Of a DNA stretch of 43,054 nt, positions 31,735 to 40,395 are shown piece after piece. Location of the stretch: the IMG/VR virus record IMGVR_UViG_3300045012_000031, positions 1 to 43,054 of that record; one strand, written 5' to 3'. Each line of letters opens with the position of its first letter. The stretch's first letter is position 1. The DNA comes from a virus. The notes under the pieces are model-generated. The model did not search any database. It was not told the origin of the DNA and was given only the letters and a program-made list of their open reading frames with translations. The position numbers were made by a program, and so were the translations under genes.

Positions 31735-32718
31735 ATGGCACTGATTAATCCGTCAACCGCGTTGACGGAAATCGTGACGACGACTCTGCGAAACCGAACA
31801 GGAAAACTTGCAGATAACGTCACAAAAAACAATGCCCTGCTCTATCGACTACGCGCCAAGGGAAAGGTTAAACCTGTCTCCGGTGGGCGCACGATCGTTC
31901 AGGAACTCAACTACCAAGAAAACGGCACTTTCAAGCGGTATTCAGGCTATGAAGCTCTAGATATCAGCCCCTCGGACGTATTCACCGGGGCGGAATACAA
32001 CTACGCGCAAGCAGCGGTAGCGGTATCCATCTCAGGCCTTGAAATGCTGCAAAACTCAGGCGAGAACGCGATTATCGATTTACTCGAAGGTCGCATTGAG
32101 AACGCTGAGCAAACCCTCACCAATAACATTGCACTCGATACTTACTCTAATGGCACGGCTGATGGTGGCCGGCAGATTGGCGGTATCCAGCTACTGATTG
32201 GGACGACCAATAACAGCGGTGTGATTGGCGGTATCGACTCATCGATTTGGAGCTTTTGGCGCAATGTGGCCTTCTCTGGCGTCACCAATGGTGGTGCTGC
32301 TACGAGTACGGCCAATATCCAGTCCTACATGAATCGTGTGTATTTGCAGCTCGTTAGGGGCGCTGATGCACCCGATTTGATCGTGGCGGATAATAACTAC
32401 TATCGGTTCTACCTAGAGTCCCTACAGGCGATTCAGCGTATTACCAGTGATGAGATGGCCGAAATAGGCTTTCAGTCACTGAAGTACATGAATGCGGATG
32501 TGGTCTTGGACGGTGGATTTGGTGGTGGTGCGCCAGTCAGCTCGATGTACTTCTTGAATACGAAGTACATTTTCTTCAGGCCCCATGCGGATAGAAACTT
32601 CGCTCCGCTGGGTGATGAACGGTTTGCAGTGAACCAGGATGCGATGGTTAAATTGATCGGTTTCGCCGGTAATTTGACCTTAAGCAACCGTTTCCTGCAG
32701 GGCGTTTTGTCGGCGTAA
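31735..32718 (+). CDS. Major capsid protein
   Basis: 327 residues with an AGGAGT ribosome-binding site. It has the HK97-fold major capsid layout of podophages: helical N-arm (TALTEIVTTTLRNRTGKLAD), then INALLYRLRAKG-like and QELNYQENGTFKRYSGYEAL (E-loop region), FRPHADRNFAPLGDERFAVN and the C-terminal GFAGNLTLSNRFLQGVL. It lies between scaffold and a decoration-type gene. Cleavage is not indicated. Confidence 0.9.
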   Translation: MALINPSTALTEIVTTTLRNRTGKLADNVTKNNALLYRLRAKGKVKPVSGGRTIVQELNYQENGTFKRYSGYEALDISPSDVFTGAEYNYAQAAVAVSISGLEMLQNSGENAIIDLLEGRIENAEQTLTNNIALDTYSNGTADGGRQIGGIQLLIGTTNNSGVIGGIDSSIWSFWRNVAFSGVTNGGAATSTANIQSYMNRVYLQLVRGADAPDLIVADNNYYRFYLESLQAIQRITSDEMAEIGFQSLKYMNADVVLDGGFGGGAPVSSMYFLNTKYIFFRPHADRNFAPLGDERFAVNQDAMVKLIGFAGNLTLSNRFLQGVLSA

Positions 32719-32735
32719 CCATAGGAGCATAGACA

Positions 32736-33392
32736 ATGGCTAAAGTTAGTTATGTAAGCCCGCAAGTCAATGCTGCGGTTACGTACAATTGGAGTACTTT
32801 CACCCCCTTGATCGGCGATTTGAGTTTGTGCACGGTATCACTTGACGCACCCGGCGTAGGCCCAGGCTCAGGTATCAATACCATCACGACCTCAATTGCC
32901 CCGCGGCCTATCTTTCAGCCCGTTTTGGGGCAGATTGTGGCCGGCTGGGAGCCGACTTTGGGTTATGGCGAGTTCATCTATCTTGCAGTGCCTGTATCGA
33001 CTGCGGTTCCTTTGGGCACGTTGGTCACATGGTTCACGAGTACGCTTGCGAATTACACTGTAGCGGCCTGTCCGACTACGGCGAAGTCCGCAGCTCCCGT
33101 GGCTGTGTGCGTATCCAACACCTCAGGCACCACTGGCGGTATCACCAGCAATGCGAACTCGATTCAATATGCCTGGTTCCAGTTAGTGGGTATCGTGCAG
33201 ACTCTAAAGACTGCCGTTATTCATACCTTGAACTCCAAAGTGTTTGTCTCAGGTACCGCTGGTCGCGTCATGGTGACCTCGGCATCGGGTACCAACATCA
33301 TTGGAGCACGGTTTGCATCATCCAACAGCGCTACCATCAGTATGGCGCTCGTGTGGTATGACCGGGCGAACGTTATGGGTAATATCACCTAA
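32736..33392 (+). CDS. Capsid decoration-like protein
   Basis: 218 residues, Ala/Thr/Ser/Gly/Val-rich beta protein (GEFIYLAVPVSTAVPLGTLV, GRVMVTSASGTNIIGARF). It follows the major capsid gene with its own ribosome-binding site, the usual place of a decoration or head-stabilising protein. TAATG overlap with the glycan-modification gene. No family proven. Confidence 0.65.
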   Translation: MAKVSYVSPQVNAAVTYNWSTFTPLIGDLSLCTVSLDAPGVGPGSGINTITTSIAPRPIFQPVLGQIVAGWEPTLGYGEFIYLAVPVSTAVPLGTLVTWFTSTLANYTVAACPTTAKSAAPVAVCVSNTSGTTGGITSNANSIQYAWFQLVGIVQTLKTAVIHTLNSKVFVSGTAGRVMVTSASGTNIIGARFASSNSATISMALVWYDRANVMGNIT

Positions 33393-35335
33393 TGCTCAAT
33401 ATCTGCTGCGTCTGCGTCAATACCGACACCTATATGGACGGTCATGCTGTGGAGGCGGTGGAGATTTTGTATTCAATGGTGAGACGGAATTTAAGCGCGG
33501 GGCTCCGTGGACGCTTCACGGTGTTTACGGATAACCCCGCAGCTTTTGATAAAATGGCAGGAGTTCAGACCAAACAACTACCGGCAGGCCCACAAGGCTG
33601 GTTCAATAAACTCTATTTGTTCAGCGAACACGCTTTCCCGAAAGGTGAGCGAGTGCTGTATTTCGATCTGGACACCGTAATAACGGGTCAGTTGGATGAT
33701 ATTGCGGCATATACCGGTTTCTTTGCAATCATGCGCGATGCTTATCGGCTGCATGGCTGGCAATCGGCTGTAATGGCCTGGGAAGCCGGCACTTTGGATG
33801 ATTTATGGCTGGGCTACTGCAATGCCGGATATCCAGAGATTGAAGGCGGGGATCAGGCTTGGATCGAACAATTCCAGCCAAAAGCTGATATCTGGCAGAA
33901 GATGTTCCCCAAAGCCTTTCGCTCCTACAAACTCGAATGCAGCGAGTTTGTGCCTAAGGGAACGTCAGTTGTGTACTTTCATGGGCGTCCGAGGCCGCAT
34001 GAAGTGCAGGGCTGGGTTAAGGATGTATGGAAGATCAGCAACGAAACGATGTTCTTTGCGATGAATGTCAAAGAAGCGGCGGTTCGTAGAAACATTAAAT
34101 ACGCATTAAGTAAACCTAATTGGATTTCAATGTGCGATGGGACGGTGTATCCGGCCATTATTGTGGGTGGCGGACCAAGCTTAGAGGCCGATGTATGGCG
34201 CATCCGCGGCTATCAGCTATCCGGTGCCATCGTCTATGCCACCAATAACACCTACAACTATTTAAAAGAGCAAGGCGTTACTCCCAATGCCCATGTGATG
34301 CACGATGCGAGGGAGCAGAATCTATCCTTCGTGCCGACCGATGAGACAGTGTGCTACTACGCTTCGCAGTGCCATCCCAAGGTCTTGGATGCTGCCGGCG
34401 ATAGATTAGTATGTTGGCATCCGCATACAGAGACATGCCTTGATGTGATCGGCAAGGATTCCAAAGGTCCGACCATGGTCAGTGGCGGTTCAACCATCGG
34501 GCTTAATGCACTATCACTGGCCTATATCTTAGGTCATCGGCAGTTCCTATTGTTCGGTTTTGACTCCTGCTATGCCGAGAATGAACATCACGCCTATCCT
34601 CAGGCTTTAAATGATGATGAGCTGGTGCTCGAAGTCATTGTCCATGGAGAGAAGTTCAACTGTAGCCCCTGGATGATTCAGCAGGGTGAGCAGTTCTTAA
34701 GCCTAGCGAATCAATTGACCGCTTTGGGCTGTGAACTATCGATTTATGGTTCAGGGCTAATCCCTACCATGGCCAAACATGCCATGCCGGTATCGACTGC
34801 GGCAGACCTTCGTGCCAAGAGCCTGCTCACCTGGCTTCAGGATAAGGAAAACCCGGTGGGTGCTGAGATAGGTGTCTTTGCGGGCGAGTTATCCCGCCGA
34901 TTGCTCACCCGTGAGGATCTAACACTCTATCTTGTGGACTCCTGGACCGCGCAGCACAAGCCGCAATATGCAGCCTCCGGGGACTTCCATGCCACGCTCA
35001 CCCAAGAGCAGCAAGAGCGCTACTACCGCATTACCCATCAAATGATCTATTTCGCAGGCCCAAGGGCCAAGATATTGCGCAAGGACTCATCCGATGCAGC
35101 CAAAGAGATCCCAGATAAGAGCCTGGACTTCGTTTTTATCGATGCAGATCATTCTTACGAAGGCTGCAAGGCAGACATTGAGGCTTGGGCGCCAAAGATT
35201 AAGCCCGGAGGCTTTATCTCAGGGCACGACTACGAGAACACCGCATTCCCCTGCTGGGGAGTGAAACAGGCTGTTACTGAGGCTTTTGGCGAACCAGAAT
35301 TAGGCGAAAACTACACTTGGAAGGTCAACTTATGA
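33392..35335 (+). CDS. Glycosyltransferase - DUF115/MptE-like - SAM methyltransferase fusion
   Basis: 647 residues. (a) 1-240: GT-A-type glycosyltransferase, NICCVCVNTDTYMDGHAVEA, and LYFDLDTVITG with the DxD-like DLD at 92-94. (b) 250-470: MAF/DUF115 (MptE-like) domain with AIIVGGGPSLEAD (255-267), YATNNTYNYL and GFDSCYAENEHHAYP. (c) 485-647: class I methyltransferase (Methyltransf_24 type), motif I EIGVFAGE (492-499), VFIDADHSYEG (581-591), GGFISGHDY. No frameshift or stop separates the parts. The likely role is making or capping a sugar on the phage or host surface. TAATG overlap with the decoration gene and ATGA overlap with the next. Confidence 0.85.
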   Translation: MLNICCVCVNTDTYMDGHAVEAVEILYSMVRRNLSAGLRGRFTVFTDNPAAFDKMAGVQTKQLPAGPQGWFNKLYLFSEHAFPKGERVLYFDLDTVITGQLDDIAAYTGFFAIMRDAYRLHGWQSAVMAWEAGTLDDLWLGYCNAGYPEIEGGDQAWIEQFQPKADIWQKMFPKAFRSYKLECSEFVPKGTSVVYFHGRPRPHEVQGWVKDVWKISNETMFFAMNVKEAAVRRNIKYALSKPNWISMCDGTVYPAIIVGGGPSLEADVWRIRGYQLSGAIVYATNNTYNYLKEQGVTPNAHVMHDAREQNLSFVPTDETVCYYASQCHPKVLDAAGDRLVCWHPHTETCLDVIGKDSKGPTMVSGGSTIGLNALSLAYILGHRQFLLFGFDSCYAENEHHAYPQALNDDELVLEVIVHGEKFNCSPWMIQQGEQFLSLANQLTALGCELSIYGSGLIPTMAKHAMPVSTAADLRAKSLLTWLQDKENPVGAEIGVFAGELSRRLLTREDLTLYLVDSWTAQHKPQYAASGDFHATLTQEQQERYYRITHQMIYFAGPRAKILRKDSSDAAKEIPDKSLDFVFIDADHSYEGCKADIEAWAPKIKPGGFISGHDYENTAFPCWGVKQAVTEAFGEPELGENYTWKVNL

Positions 35336-35994
35336 GCGAATTTGCTACACCGCAAACGATTGGGGCGAGCGGCAAGGTCATTTATGGAACAGAAAAGGGC
35401 TTATTGGTTCGTTTCTATGCGAAACCTGTGCTCATGGAGGCCATCTCAAAGGAGCAGGGGTATCCATACTATGAGGACCGCGTCTACATAAACATCGTCA
35501 GCCCCGGCAACACCAAGACGGTATGGGACATGCTCGCCAAAGGGGTCACTCCTAAGTACAAACAGATTTCAGGGGATGAATATGAGCAAGATGGCTGGGA
35601 AATCGATGACACGGAAGGTGAATCAGATCCTACAAAATATCCAGCGGCTTGGGCACTCTTTCTTAAAAAGGGTGAGAAAATCGATAAGGGCTGGGATATT
35701 TCTGAGTGGGGCGCTATTACGCGCTCTTTTGCTGAAAGCCTCAAGGCCTTAAATGTGCCTACCGTGGAAGCCCTAGCAGGACTATCTGATGCCGCGGCGT
35801 CCAACATCATGGGGGGACGTAAGTTCCGCGATATGGCGAAAGCTGCCTTAGATGAGCAGGAACTGATGAGCCTCGCCACCAAGGAGCAGGAAAAGGCAAC
35901 CAAGGCAGAAGAGCGGGTAAAAACCTTAGAGAAGCAGATCGAGGGCATGCAGGCGCAGATTAACTCGATGACTAAGAAGAAAGATGCGGCATGA
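35332..35994 (+). CDS. Head/neck-region protein with coiled-coil end
   Basis: 220 residues from ATG 35332 (ATGA overlap). The first part holds YYEDRVYINIVSPGNTKTVW and WALFLKKGEKIDKGWDISEW, followed by a helix-hairpin-like segment (NVPTVEALAGLSDAAASNIM) and a C-terminal coiled coil (ERVKTLEKQIEGMQAQINSM). A homologous gene is common between capsid and connector genes of such phages; the function is unknown. Confidence 0.65.
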   Translation: MSEFATPQTIGASGKVIYGTEKGLLVRFYAKPVLMEAISKEQGYPYYEDRVYINIVSPGNTKTVWDMLAKGVTPKYKQISGDEYEQDGWEIDDTEGESDPTKYPAAWALFLKKGEKIDKGWDISEWGAITRSFAESLKALNVPTVEALAGLSDAAASNIMGGRKFRDMAKAALDEQELMSLATKEQEKATKAEERVKTLEKQIEGMQAQINSMTKKKDAA

Positions 35995-36938
35995 GCCTAT
36001 TGTCGATCTGTACGGCAGCCTTAACAGAAATCGGACTCCCATCGCTGCCGACGATCATTGGAAATCCTGATCCACAGGCCATACAGACGCTCGCCCTTGC
36101 CAATCGTGCCGGCAAGGAGATGGCTGAGGATCCGCGGGCTGCTGGCTATTGGCAGCAGCTGCGCAAGCAATATACGTTCCAGACTTCCGGGGTTGGTCCT
36201 TACACCTGCACGATTACACCAGGATCCACTACCCTTACGAATTTATCCAGTACGGTCGGTATTACGATTGGTCAGAACGTCTACTCGACTGGCCTAGTCA
36301 ACGATACCCTGGTCGTCCCACCGGGAGTTGTGGGCTCCAGCGTTTCAATATCCCAAGCGCCTACGGCGACAATATCCCTCGCGGGACAGTCGGTGACCTT
36401 TGCGACTGAGAACTATCCGCTTCCCTCGGATTTGGCCTATTTGATCGTACAGACCGAGTGGGACCGCAACTTCAGATGGCAGTTGCTTGGCCCCTTGGAT
36501 GCGCAGGAGTGGCAAGTCATCAAGTCAGGCATCAGCCCAGTAGGTCCTCGTATGCGTTTTCGCATCATGCAGGGGCAGTTTTATATCAACCCGGTGGGAT
36601 CAGCCACCAGTCTCTTCACCGATACGATCGCTTACGAATACGTCAGCAGCTGGTGGGCAGCGATCGCCGCAGCACCTACTGTCGGGGTGAGCAATACCTG
36701 GGCGAATGACACGGACGTATCGCTGATTTCCGAAGATCTGATGATATTGAGCCTGAAATGGCGCTTCTTGAAGGCTAAGGGCTTGGATTGGGAGGCTGAG
36801 TACAAGGAATACAAAGACAAGTTCGATCGAGTGGCCGGTCGTGCAGCCTCAGCGCGTAACTTGCCGCTCAATGCAAGGGCATCAGGAATTCGACTCTTGA
36901 ATAGTGCCAATGTCCCAGATACCGGATTTGGGTCATAG
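35991..36938 (+). CDS. P22 gp4-like head-tail connector protein
   Basis: 315 residues, ATGA overlap. MSLLSICTAALTEIGLPSLP and ALANRAGKEMAEDPRAAGYW, then YPLPSDLAYLIVQTEWDRNF and SLISEDLMILSLKWRFLKAK, are the helical features of gp4-type adaptors that bind the portal and seal packaged DNA. A beta domain of about 75 residues (about 62-140, SGVGPYTCTITPGSTTL onward) is inserted compared with the 166-residue P22 protein. Confidence 0.8.
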   Translation: MSLLSICTAALTEIGLPSLPTIIGNPDPQAIQTLALANRAGKEMAEDPRAAGYWQQLRKQYTFQTSGVGPYTCTITPGSTTLTNLSSTVGITIGQNVYSTGLVNDTLVVPPGVVGSSVSISQAPTATISLAGQSVTFATENYPLPSDLAYLIVQTEWDRNFRWQLLGPLDAQEWQVIKSGISPVGPRMRFRIMQGQFYINPVGSATSLFTDTIAYEYVSSWWAAIAAAPTVGVSNTWANDTDVSLISEDLMILSLKWRFLKAKGLDWEAEYKEYKDKFDRVAGRAASARNLPLNARASGIRLLNSANVPDTGFGS

Positions 36939-37117
36939 AACGTTTCATTGTATCTATACAGAATAACAAAGCGAAATTAACAGCCGATAAAGTACGTATT
37001 ATTCGCGCAAGACGCAATGCAGGAGAAAACTTGAAGCCATTAGCTATCGAATTCGGTATTACTGAAACCGCGGTCTGTAATCTCTGTTTGCGCAAGACGT
37101 GGAAGCACGTTAATTGA
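36905..37117 (+). pseudogene. Helix-turn-helix relic, likely from an HNH endonuclease
   Basis: An open frame without ATG, GTG or early TTG. It reads QNNKAKLTADKVRIIRARRN, then PLAIEFGITETAVCNLC and KTWKHVN. This is the C-terminal helix-turn-helix tail found on phage HNH endonucleases (KLT-x-x-V-R-I...A..FGIT...V...R.TWKHV). The HNH core itself is missing. A frame beginning at ATA 36935 would overlap the gp4-like stop. TTG 37031 would give only 28 residues. Its TGA overlaps the TTG start of the next gene. Confidence 0.6.
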
Positions 37118-38910
37118 AATCGATCACGACTAGCGTTCCGGCGCCGGTCGGCGGGGTTAATGCCCGCGACAGCTTAGCCGCCATGCCGCCCACTGATGCG
37201 GTGATCATGGATAACTGGTTTCCGCAGCCATCATATGTATCCTTGCGCAATGGCACGCAGCTTTGGGCTTCCGGTTTGCCGACGCATGTCAATACGGTCA
37301 TGGCTTATAACGGCTTGCCAACCCGTAAGCTCTTTGCGGCCTCTGGTACTGCGATCTATGACATTACCGCTCAAGGTGCGGTAGGTGCTGCGGTAGTCAC
37401 TGCGCTATCGAGCGATAAGCTTCAACATGCAATGTTCAATGCCGGTGGGGGCAATTTCCTTATCTGGGTCGATGGGGTCGATACGCCACAGTTCTATAAT
37501 GGGACTACCGGCAATATCCTGACCTTTAACACGCTGGTTGGTGGCACCCTTTACACGGCAGGCACTTATACCAATGTGCCATTAACGGGTGGCTCAGGCT
37601 CAGGAGCACTCGCTACCATTGTAGTGGCCGGAGGTTCGGTCACTTCGGTAACGATTATGGTTAATGGCTGGGGCCAAAACTATCTGGTCGGCGATACGGT
37701 CTCCGCTGCTGCAGCTAATATCGGTGGTACAGGATCTGGCTTTAGTATCAATGTGGCGACATTAAGTGCTGGCTGGCATCCCTGCGTGATGACAGGTCCT
37801 GCATCGCCTGCGAATCTGATCACGATCACGGTGCATCAGCAGCGCTGCTGGTATATCGAAAATAACACCATGAACGTCTGGTATGCGCCCGTGACAGCAT
37901 TCCAGGGTGCACTTACGCTATTGCCGCTTGGGTCGCTGTTTAAGATGGGTGGCACGCTCATGCAAATGGCGTCCTGGACCATCCAGAATGTGGCCGGCAT
38001 CAGCGACTATGCGGCCTTCATCACGACAGAAGGTGAGGTAGCGCTATATCAAGGCTATGACCCCTCTCAAGTATCGACATGGTCACTGGTCGGAATATTT
38101 AGGATTGGGAGGCCCATAGGCCGACGCTGTTATTGCAAACTGGCATCTGATATCGCGGTCATTACTGCCGATGGGCTCACATCCTTAAATGCCGCAGTAC
38201 TCACTGATCGGGTAGATGCGGATAAGCAGCTAACGTTTAAGATATTAAACGCTATCAACAATGATGTGCAGAACTATAACGCCAACTTCGGCTGGCAGCC
38301 GATCGATTACCCATTGGGTAATAAGATCATCATCAACGTGCCGGAAGTGACGAATTCCGTGATGCACCAATGGGTACAAAATCCCATCTCCAGGGCTTGG
38401 TGTCGGTTTCGCAACTGGAACGCCAATTGTTGGGAACTGCAGCAAGACTCGCTCTATTACGGCGAGCAGACGCAAGTATTTTTAGCCGATCAAGGTAACA
38501 GCGATGCAGGGAATGCGATTACTGAGGACTGCAAACCGGCTTTTTCATATTTTAGTAAGTCTGGGCCAGGAGGATCTTCTTCATCATTGATGGGAGTCTT
38601 AAAACGCTTTGTAATGGCGCGGCCGATCTTTCAAAGCAATTCAAACCTTGTGCCGACGATTACTCTAAATGTGGATTTTCAGGATGTCATGCGCAGCCCG
38701 CAATCGATCAATTCAGCCGCTGGGAGTCCATGGAATACGAGTCCATGGAACACCTCACCTTGGGCAACCGGCAATATTTTCATCAAGAACTGGCAGGGCA
38801 TATCGGGGTTAGGCTATGTCGCATCTGGCCGTATCACACTCCAGACCAATGGAGTCGCAGCCAATTGGTTCTCAACTGACTACATGTTCGAGCCTGGCGG
38901 GCCCATTTAG
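37114..38910 (+). CDS. P22 gp10-like tail hub / packaged-DNA stabilisation protein
   Basis: 598 residues from TTG 37114. GGVNARDSLAAMPPTDAVIM, DNWFPQPSYVSLRNGTQLWA, VMAYNGLPTRKLFAASG, SLVGIFRIGRPIGRRC and WCRFRNWNANCWELQQDSLY are the blocks of podophage tail-hub proteins (gp10 type). Between residues about 145-230 lies an inserted beta domain (SGSGALATIVVAGGSVTSVT, NYLVGDTVSA) similar to one in the GH5-like protein. Near 545 an SPWNT tandem repeat occurs (SPWNTSPWNTSPWATG). It joins the gp4-like ring to the tail needle/spikes. Confidence 0.8.
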   Translation: MKSITTSVPAPVGGVNARDSLAAMPPTDAVIMDNWFPQPSYVSLRNGTQLWASGLPTHVNTVMAYNGLPTRKLFAASGTAIYDITAQGAVGAAVVTALSSDKLQHAMFNAGGGNFLIWVDGVDTPQFYNGTTGNILTFNTLVGGTLYTAGTYTNVPLTGGSGSGALATIVVAGGSVTSVTIMVNGWGQNYLVGDTVSAAAANIGGTGSGFSINVATLSAGWHPCVMTGPASPANLITITVHQQRCWYIENNTMNVWYAPVTAFQGALTLLPLGSLFKMGGTLMQMASWTIQNVAGISDYAAFITTEGEVALYQGYDPSQVSTWSLVGIFRIGRPIGRRCYCKLASDIAVITADGLTSLNAAVLTDRVDADKQLTFKILNAINNDVQNYNANFGWQPIDYPLGNKIIINVPEVTNSVMHQWVQNPISRAWCRFRNWNANCWELQQDSLYYGEQTQVFLADQGNSDAGNAITEDCKPAFSYFSKSGPGGSSSSLMGVLKRFVMARPIFQSNSNLVPTITLNVDFQDVMRSPQSINSAAGSPWNTSPWNTSPWATGNIFIKNWQGISGLGYVASGRITLQTNGVAANWFSTDYMFEPGGPI

Positions 38911-39328
38911 GCAGCTGCGAACTGGCCTAATTGTAGATAATGATCAACGCTTGGCTGATTGGTGCGCCACTCGGATGCCGCATTTCAGCGGCTGGGGCAC
39001 ACAGCCACGGGCTGTGGGTCTTGAGGTCAGAAGCAGGATCCGCGCTGCCGTTGTGTATACCAATTATAGCGTAGGAAATGTCTTTGCTTCCATTGCGATC
39101 GATGGGCGCATGAATCGTCAATTCCTGCATGCCATTTTCTATAATCCTTTTATCGCCTGGGGTGTGAGGCATATCACCTGCACCATCGAGGATGAGAACG
39201 TGAAGTCACTCAAATTATGCAAACACTTAGGTTTTAAGCAATGCGGACGCTTACGGCAAGCGGCATTCAACGGTGGAGATATCATCATTATGGGCATGCT
39301 AGAAAGCGAATGTAGGTACTTGAAATGA
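38849..39328 (+). CDS. GNAT-like acetyltransferase of the podophage tail region
   Basis: The conserved part starts near 38920 (TGLIVDNDQRLADW) and ends ESECRYLK. AAVVYTNYSVGNVFASIAID, then HAIFYNPFIAWGVRHI and ENVKSLKLCKHLGFKQCGRL, are the blocks of a GNAT-type protein widespread next to connector genes. The start is unclear: ATG 38849 gives 159 residues but lies 62 bases inside the hub gene. A non-ATG start (CTG 38915) would fit the domain better. Acceptor unknown. Confidence 0.7.
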   Translation: MESQPIGSQLTTCSSLAGPFRQLRTGLIVDNDQRLADWCATRMPHFSGWGTQPRAVGLEVRSRIRAAVVYTNYSVGNVFASIAIDGRMNRQFLHAIFYNPFIAWGVRHITCTIEDENVKSLKLCKHLGFKQCGRLRQAAFNGGDIIIMGMLESECRYLK

Positions 39329-40107
39329 GTAAGGGCGGCGGCAACGCTCCGCAACCGGTAGACCCATATCAGCAAGCGAGTGCTCAGTATGGCTTAAACA
39401 CCGGTACCGCAAACTATAATGCGGCGCTTAATCGTACTGGCAATAGCAATGCGTTAGGCTCGAGCGGTTGGAATGTCTCTGGTACTGATCCTCGCACCGG
39501 AGCGCCACTATATAATTTCTCGACTCAATTAGCCCCGCAGTTTCAACAAGCGATCCAAACCCCTTTAGATACCTCACAGATTGCAGGCGGTGGGGCGAAT
39601 AGTCCCAGCGTGAGCATGGGCAATCAGAATGTGGCCAATTCGCTCTTTGGCGAACAGATGGGCTATTTGGCGCCTCAATATGCGCAGCAGCAGACTTCTC
39701 AGAATGCACAGCTCGCTGCTGAGGGTGCAACGCCAGGATCTGAGGCTTGGAACAACGCACAGGGCAATCTAGCCCGTAATCAAACGTTCGGTGAGAATCA
39801 AGCGGCTAATTCGGCCATCACGGGAGCCACTGCACAGCAGGGGCAGTTGCAGAATATGGCTATGCAGGGCTTAAACGCTCAGCAATTAGCCCAGCAAGCC
39901 CCGGTGAATCTATTCAATGCGCTATCTGGTCAGGGTGGCTCTGCCCAAGCAGCAAACACCGACATTATGGGAGCTTTCAATAATCAGTATCAGGGGCAAT
40001 TAAATGCCGCGAATGCACAGAATGCGAGCAATAATGCCTTGACTGGCGATGCCGCGGGCTTGGCTTCATCCTATCTTATGTATCTGGCACTTGCCGGAGG
40101 TGGTTAA
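39325..40107 (+). CDS. Q/N/A-rich ejection-type virion protein
   Basis: 260 residues, ATGA overlap. Begins MSKGGGNAPQPVDPYQQASA. It is Gln/Asn/Ala-rich throughout with helical stretches (GLNAQQLAQQAPVNLFNALS) and an ending of hydrophobics (LASSYLMYLALAGGG). This fits a small internal virion protein ejected with DNA or a tail-needle-associated protein. No sequence-specific family assigned. Confidence 0.65.
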   Translation: MSKGGGNAPQPVDPYQQASAQYGLNTGTANYNAALNRTGNSNALGSSGWNVSGTDPRTGAPLYNFSTQLAPQFQQAIQTPLDTSQIAGGGANSPSVSMGNQNVANSLFGEQMGYLAPQYAQQQTSQNAQLAAEGATPGSEAWNNAQGNLARNQTFGENQAANSAITGATAQQGQLQNMAMQGLNAQQLAQQAPVNLFNALSGQGGSAQAANTDIMGAFNNQYQGQLNAANAQNASNNALTGDAAGLASSYLMYLALAGGG

Positions 40108-40395
40108 ATGTCTATGGATCCGCAAATGTTGGCCGCTATGCTCATGCAGCAAGGAGGGCAACAGCCACAAAATCAGTCTATCGGCGGTATGCAGCCTAAG
40201 ACCGGAATTGCTGGTGCTGGCATGCAGGGCGGCACTGACTTGATGAAGGCCCTCATGATGCAACGCCTGATGCAAAATCAGCAGCAGGGACAAGCTAATG
40301 CCATGCTGCCTGGAACTCAGCAGATGATGAACAGTCAGGCCCCGGCAATGGCTAGCGCCATTCAACCACCACCGATACCGGGGATGAGTCAGTAA
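40108..40395 (+). CDS. Small Met/Gln-rich virion protein candidate
   Basis: 95 residues with unusually many Met and Gln (DPQMLAAMLMQQGGQQPQNQ). It follows the previous stop directly, and its stop is followed at once by the next ATG, so the genes are strictly contiguous. Probably part of the ejection protein set. Confidence 0.55.
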   Translation: MSMDPQMLAAMLMQQGGQQPQNQSIGGMQPKTGIAGAGMQGGTDLMKALMMQRLMQNQQQGQANAMLPGTQQMMNSQAPAMASAIQPPPIPGMSQ

